Below are positions 54,422 to 57,167 of a stretch of 57,167 nt of DNA, piece by piece; positions within the stretch are counted from its first letter, which is position 1; each line of letters opens with the position of its first letter. The translations under genes were made by a program, and so were the position numbers. Source of the stretch: Actinomadura sp. HBU206391 (lineage in GTDB: Bacteria > Actinomycetota > Actinomycetes > Streptosporangiales > Streptosporangiaceae). The stretch is taken from contig NZ_JABVEB010000024.1 of assembly GCF_014323665.1 (NCBI RefSeq), forward strand, positions 1 through 57,167, given 5' to 3'. The notes under the pieces were generated by a model that made no database searches, was not told the DNA's origin, and saw only the letters and a list, made by a program, of their open reading frames with translations.

Positions 54422-55035
54422 TCGGCACTGGGACCGGAGCCCCTTTCATCCGGGTGATGACGTTCGCCGACCTGCCGGTGGTGCAGCGCCTCGAAGCGTC
54501 GCTGTACCCGGATGACGCCTGGTCGGTGGAGATGTTCCGCGGTGAGCTCGATGGCCAGCCCGGAACCCGGCACTACGTCGTCGCGGTGCAGCCGGCCGAC
54601 CCCGCCGATCCGGGCCGACCGGCCACGGAGGTCGCGGACGCCACGGGTGTCCCGGACGCCACGGAGGTCACGGACGGCGCCACGGAGGCCGCCGGGGAGA
54701 TCGTCGGCTATGCCGGGCTGTCCGCCGCGGGCGGCCAGGGCGACGTGCAGACCATCGGGGTCAGGACCGACCGGCAGGGGCGCGGCATCGGGGCCGCGCT
54801 GCTCTCGGCACTGCTGGACGAGGCCGCCCGCCGCGACTGCGAAGTGGTCTTCCTGGAGGTGCGGGCGGATAATGAAGCCGCCCGCAAGCTGTATGAAGGC
54901 TTCGGGTTCACCGAGGTCAGTGTGCGGAAGCGGTACTACCAGCCGTCGGGGGTGGACGCCATCGTGATGTGCCGTCAGGGCGCTCCGAAGAAGCGCACGA
55001 TCGGTTTCGGGCCGGTGGGAGTCCCGGATGCCTGA
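54418..55035 (+). CDS. rimI: ribosomal-protein-S18 alanine N-acetyltransferase
   Basis: RimI acetylates the N-terminal alanine of S18 and belongs to the GNAT fold. The acetyl-CoA loop is visible as [10 protein letters not shown], followed by [13 protein letters not shown] and [20 protein letters not shown]. Residues 59-94 form an Ala/Asp/Thr/Glu/Pro-rich insert between the second and fourth strands, encoded in part by tandem 18-nt repeats. This makes the protein (205 residues) longer than E. coli RimI (148). It overlaps tsaB and tsaD, a common grouping. Confidence 0.92.
   Translation: MIGTGTGAPFIRVMTFADLPVVQRLEASLYPDDAWSVEMFRGELDGQPGTRHYVVAVQPADPADPGRPATEVADATGVPDATEVTDGATEAAGEIVGYAGLSAAGGQGDVQTIGVRTDRQGRGIGAALLSALLDEAARRDCEVVFLEVRADNEAARKLYEGFGFTEVSVRKRYYQPSGVDAIVMCRQGAPKKRTIGFGPVGVPDA
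54623..54676 (+). repeat. three 18-nt tandem repeats in rimI
   Basis: Three consecutive imperfect 18-nt copies (54623-54640, 54641-54658, 54659-54676) of the type CCACGGAGGTCGCGGACG encode the low-complexity insert of RimI. A partial fourth copy follows. Confidence 0.85.
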
Positions 55036-56059
55036 CGAGCCGCTGATCCTGGGGATCGAGACCTCCTGCGACGAGACCGGGGTCGGGATCGTACGCGGGC
55101 ACACGCTCCTGGCCGACGCGATCGCGTCGAGCGTCGACGAGCACGCCCGGTTCGGCGGAGTCGTGCCCGAGGTCGCCTCGCGGGCGCATCTCGAGGCCAT
55201 GACCCCGACCGTGTCGCGGGCGCTGGCCAAGGCCGGGGTGGCGTTCGAGGACGTCGACGCGATCGCGGTGACGGCCGGCCCGGGCCTGGCCGGGGCGCTG
55301 CTCGTCGGGGTGGCCGCCGCGAAGGCCTATGCGCTCGCGCTCGGCAAGCCGCTCTACGGGGTGAACCATCTGGCCGCCCACGTGGCCGTCGACCAGCTCG
55401 AACACGGGCCGCTGCCGAGGCCGGTGGTGGCGCTGCTGGTGTCGGGCGGGCATTCGTCACTGCTGCTGGTGCCGGACGTCGCTTCGGACGTACGAACGCT
55501 CGGTTCGACCGTCGACGACGCGGCGGGGGAGGCATTCGACAAGGTGGCCCGCGTGCTCGGCCTGGGATTCCCGGGCGGTCCGCACATCGACCGGGCCGCG
55601 CGGTCCGGTGCCGAGGACGCCATGGCGTTCCCCCGCGGGAAGTACGACGACGGTACCTACGACTTCTCCTTCTCCGGGCTCAAGACCGCCGTGGCCCGCT
55701 GGGTCGAGGCCCGCGAGCGCGCCGGCGAGCCGGTGCCCGTCGCCGACGTGGCCGCGTCCTTTCAGGAGGCCGTCGTCGACGTGCTCACCAAGAAGGCGCT
55801 GGCGGTCTGCCGCGAGAACGGGGTGGCCGATCTGCTGATCGGCGGTGGGGTCGCGGCGAACTCGCGGCTGCGGGTGCTCGCTCAGGAGCGGTGCGCCGCC
55901 GCCGGAGTCCGGCTGCGGGTGCCACGCCCCGGCCTGTGCACCGACAACGGCGCCATGGTCGCGGCACTCGGCGCGGAACTGGTCGCCGCCGGGGCATGCC
56001 CCTCGGCGCTCGACGTGCCCGCCGACTCGTCCCTGCCGGTCACCGCCGTGACCCTGTGA
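55028..56059 (+). CDS. tsaD: tRNA t6A transferase TsaD
   Basis: TsaD transfers threonylcarbamoyl to A37 of tRNAs that read ANN codons. The 343-residue enzyme has the metal ligands His114 and His118 in GVNHLAAH, the start [16 protein letters not shown], and the family segments [11 protein letters not shown] and [11 protein letters not shown]. The CTDNGAMVA segment with the third metal ligand is near the end. It overlaps rimI by 8 bases and is convergent with the kinase gene after 15 nt. Confidence 0.96.
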   Translation: MPDEPLILGIETSCDETGVGIVRGHTLLADAIASSVDEHARFGGVVPEVASRAHLEAMTPTVSRALAKAGVAFEDVDAIAVTAGPGLAGALLVGVAAAKAYALALGKPLYGVNHLAAHVAVDQLEHGPLPRPVVALLVSGGHSSLLLVPDVASDVRTLGSTVDDAAGEAFDKVARVLGLGFPGGPHIDRAARSGAEDAMAFPRGKYDDGTYDFSFSGLKTAVARWVEARERAGEPVPVADVAASFQEAVVDVLTKKALAVCRENGVADLLIGGGVAANSRLRVLAQERCAAAGVRLRVPRPGLCTDNGAMVAALGAELVAAGACPSALDVPADSSLPVTAVTL

Positions 56060-56074
56060 CCCTGTGAGGCGGCC

Positions 56075-57016
56075 TCAGTGGTGGACGGGGACGCCGAACT
56101 GGGCGAGCAGCGCCTCGAGGTAGCCCTCGAGGAGCGGGACGCCGGTCTCGTCGATCGGTGAGCGGCCGCCCGGCAGCAGGTCGATGACACAACGCAGATC
56201 CCAGTAGGGATCGTGCTCGTACCCGCCGCGCACCTGGTCGACGTCGGCGAGGAAACGGTCGGCGGCGGCGATACCGTAGCGCAGCGCCAGTTTGCACCGC
56301 ATGTGGGCGACGTCGACCGCGATCGGGCCGTACGACGCCCGGTCCCAGTCGACGATGCCGGTGAGCCGGCCCGACGACCAGAGAGTGTTGTCGGGTTCGT
56401 AGTCGCGGTGGATGAAGTGGGGCGCCGCCTCCGGCGGGGAACCGCTCACGATCTCGAAGGCCTGTTCCCACAGCCCCGGGCGGGTCGCGTGCCTGGGCGG
56501 CGACTGGAGGATCAGCCGGTTGTACGGCGTGTAGGGCGGCATCGTCGGGGCGCCCTCGAGGGCGTGCACCGACAGCAGCGCCGCCGCCAGTTGGATCAGA
56601 TACTCCGGCAGGTCGCCGACGGCGGGCCGGGGTGCGTGGCCGGGGAGCCTGCTGATCAGCAGGGTGGGGGCATCGCAGTAGGCCCCGGACGGGTCCGCCG
56701 CGACCAGCGACGGCGTGGCGATCCCGCAGCCCGCCAGCAGCGCGAGTGCGGCGATCTCTCGCTCGGGGGAGAACTCGAGGTCGGTGAGGTTCCACCCGCG
56801 CCGGGCCCAGCGGCGCAGCACCAGCCGGTGGGCGGTGCCGGCCCTGCTCTCCACGAGCAGCGCGTGGTTGACGTGGGCGGCGCCCCCGACCAGCGGCCGG
56901 ACCAGTTTCACTCTGCTGCCCGTGCCCAGGCATTCCTCGATCCAGCGCAGGGTCGCGGCACTGGGGGGACGGCCGTGGGCGGACGGATGCGGAAGCGGAT
57001 GCGGCACGACATCCAT
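56075..57016 (-). CDS. APH-family phosphotransferase
   Basis: The 313-residue protein has the aminoglycoside phosphotransferase/choline kinase fold. The catalytic loop reads HRDYEPDNTLW (Asp as base, Asn as metal ligand), and the DFG-equivalent reads VDWDRASYGP. The N-terminal lobe has LVGGAAHVNHALLV and LVLRRWAR with the expected ATP-lobe pattern. Members act on antibiotics or on small metabolites such as homoserine or choline, so a resistance role is not implied. ATG 57016 is chosen; a TTG one codon earlier is possible, and no clear ribosome-binding site is seen. Confidence 0.85.
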   Translation of the reverse strand: MDVVPHPLPHPSAHGRPPSAATLRWIEECLGTGSRVKLVRPLVGGAAHVNHALLVESRAGTAHRLVLRRWARRGWNLTDLEFSPEREIAALALLAGCGIATPSLVAADPSGAYCDAPTLLISRLPGHAPRPAVGDLPEYLIQLAAALLSVHALEGAPTMPPYTPYNRLILQSPPRHATRPGLWEQAFEIVSGSPPEAAPHFIHRDYEPDNTLWSSGRLTGIVDWDRASYGPIAVDVAHMRCKLALRYGIAAADRFLADVDQVRGGYEHDPYWDLRCVIDLLPGGRSPIDETGVPLLEGYLEALLAQFGVPVHH

Positions 57017-57103
57017 CAAAACGGGTTCCGGCAGGTATCGGGAGTGATTTTATGAAAACCGAACGTAACAAATCGCACGTCAGCGGCACGACATGATCCG
57101 TTG

Positions 57104-57139
57104 GGCCGTGCCCTCGCCGGGGCCGGCGGGGCCACGGCC
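57104..57139 (-). terminator. hairpin at the right end
   Basis: Arms of 15 nt (57104-57118 with 57125-57139) pair with one mismatch and one wobble across a 6-nt loop. It could end a minus-strand gene whose TAG lies just to the right. No T-tract is seen on either strand. Confidence 0.4.
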
Positions 57140-57144
57140 GCGGC

Positions 57145-57167
57145 CTACTCCTTGCCCTCGCGCCGTG
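57145..57167 (-). CDS. possible 3' end of a minus-strand gene
   Basis: On the minus strand, codons ending RREGKE and then TAG run in from the window edge, all with G or C in the third position. A hairpin follows at 57104-57139. Only seven codons are visible, so this is a weak call. A plus-strand frame from TTG 57101 also has high third-position GC and cannot be excluded. Confidence 0.3.

Noticed and set aside
56075..57016. Antibiotic resistance gene (aminoglycoside phosphotransferase)
   Set aside because: The fold is shared with many metabolite kinases. The sequence lacks features that I could tie to a specific resistance enzyme, so only the family is called.
57052..57096. 14-codon frame followed by an ATGA overlap at the right edge
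   Set aside because: It is too short, its overlapping successor reads as Pro/Arg-rich nonsense, and there is no ribosome-binding site.

Overview
This 57 kb window is GC-rich chromosomal DNA from an actinomycete. The gene order, the third-position GC bias, and Actinobacteria-type features (leaderless starts, RGG-tailed S3 and S5, a DUF1707 protein, a DUF3558-like protein) all point there. The rpsD gene sits inside the alpha operon and encodes a cysteine-rich (C+) S4. Streptomyces, as I remember it, keeps rpsD elsewhere and has a C- protein, so I favour Streptosporangiales (Streptosporangiaceae/Thermomonosporaceae type). The genus cannot be read from the sequence alone. I saw no insertion sequence, prophage, CRISPR array, tRNA or rRNA.

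Layout from left to right. 1-7740: rpoBC with an upstream promoter and a strong terminator. 7956-9950: a large Gln/Gly/Tyr/Pro-repeat, tail-anchored protein of unknown function, followed by a terminator. 10090-14652: the str operon (rpsL, rpsG, fusA, tuf) with a clear promoter and a leader of about 250 nt. 14757-24453: the S10 and spc operons (rpsJ to rplO). 24596-27402: secY, adk, map. 27464-28488: a DUF1707 membrane protein facing a HTH protein. 28606-32762: infA, rpmJ, rpsM, rpsK, rpsD, rpoA, rplQ, then truA to 33827.

33840-37470, on the minus strand, is an accessory cell-envelope cassette: a secreted CAP/SCP-domain protein and two tandem paralogues. Each paralogue has a disordered cytoplasmic arm, one membrane helix and an extracytoplasmic two-cysteine domain that I do not recognise. 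37606-40211: rplM, rpsI and glmM.

40285-45905 is another accessory stretch: a small period-5 repeat protein, a secreted HNH nuclease, a DUF389 membrane protein and two consecutive ABC ATPase/permease pairs. 46006-56059 returns to core functions: glmS, acpS, nnr, alr, a membrane-anchored alpha/beta hydrolase and the t6A genes tsaE, tsaB and tsaD with rimI. A DUF3558-like secreted protein is inserted among the t6A genes. An APH-family kinase gene on the minus strand ends the window.

Functionally the window joins transcription (rpoA, rpoB, rpoC), nearly half of the ribosomal proteins, initiation and elongation factors, Sec export, N-terminal methionine removal, and cell-wall precursor supply (glmM, glmS, alr). 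The least explained parts are the repeat protein at 7956-9950, the envelope cassette at 33840-37470, the small repeat protein at 40285-40602 and the structured spacer at 47934-48059.
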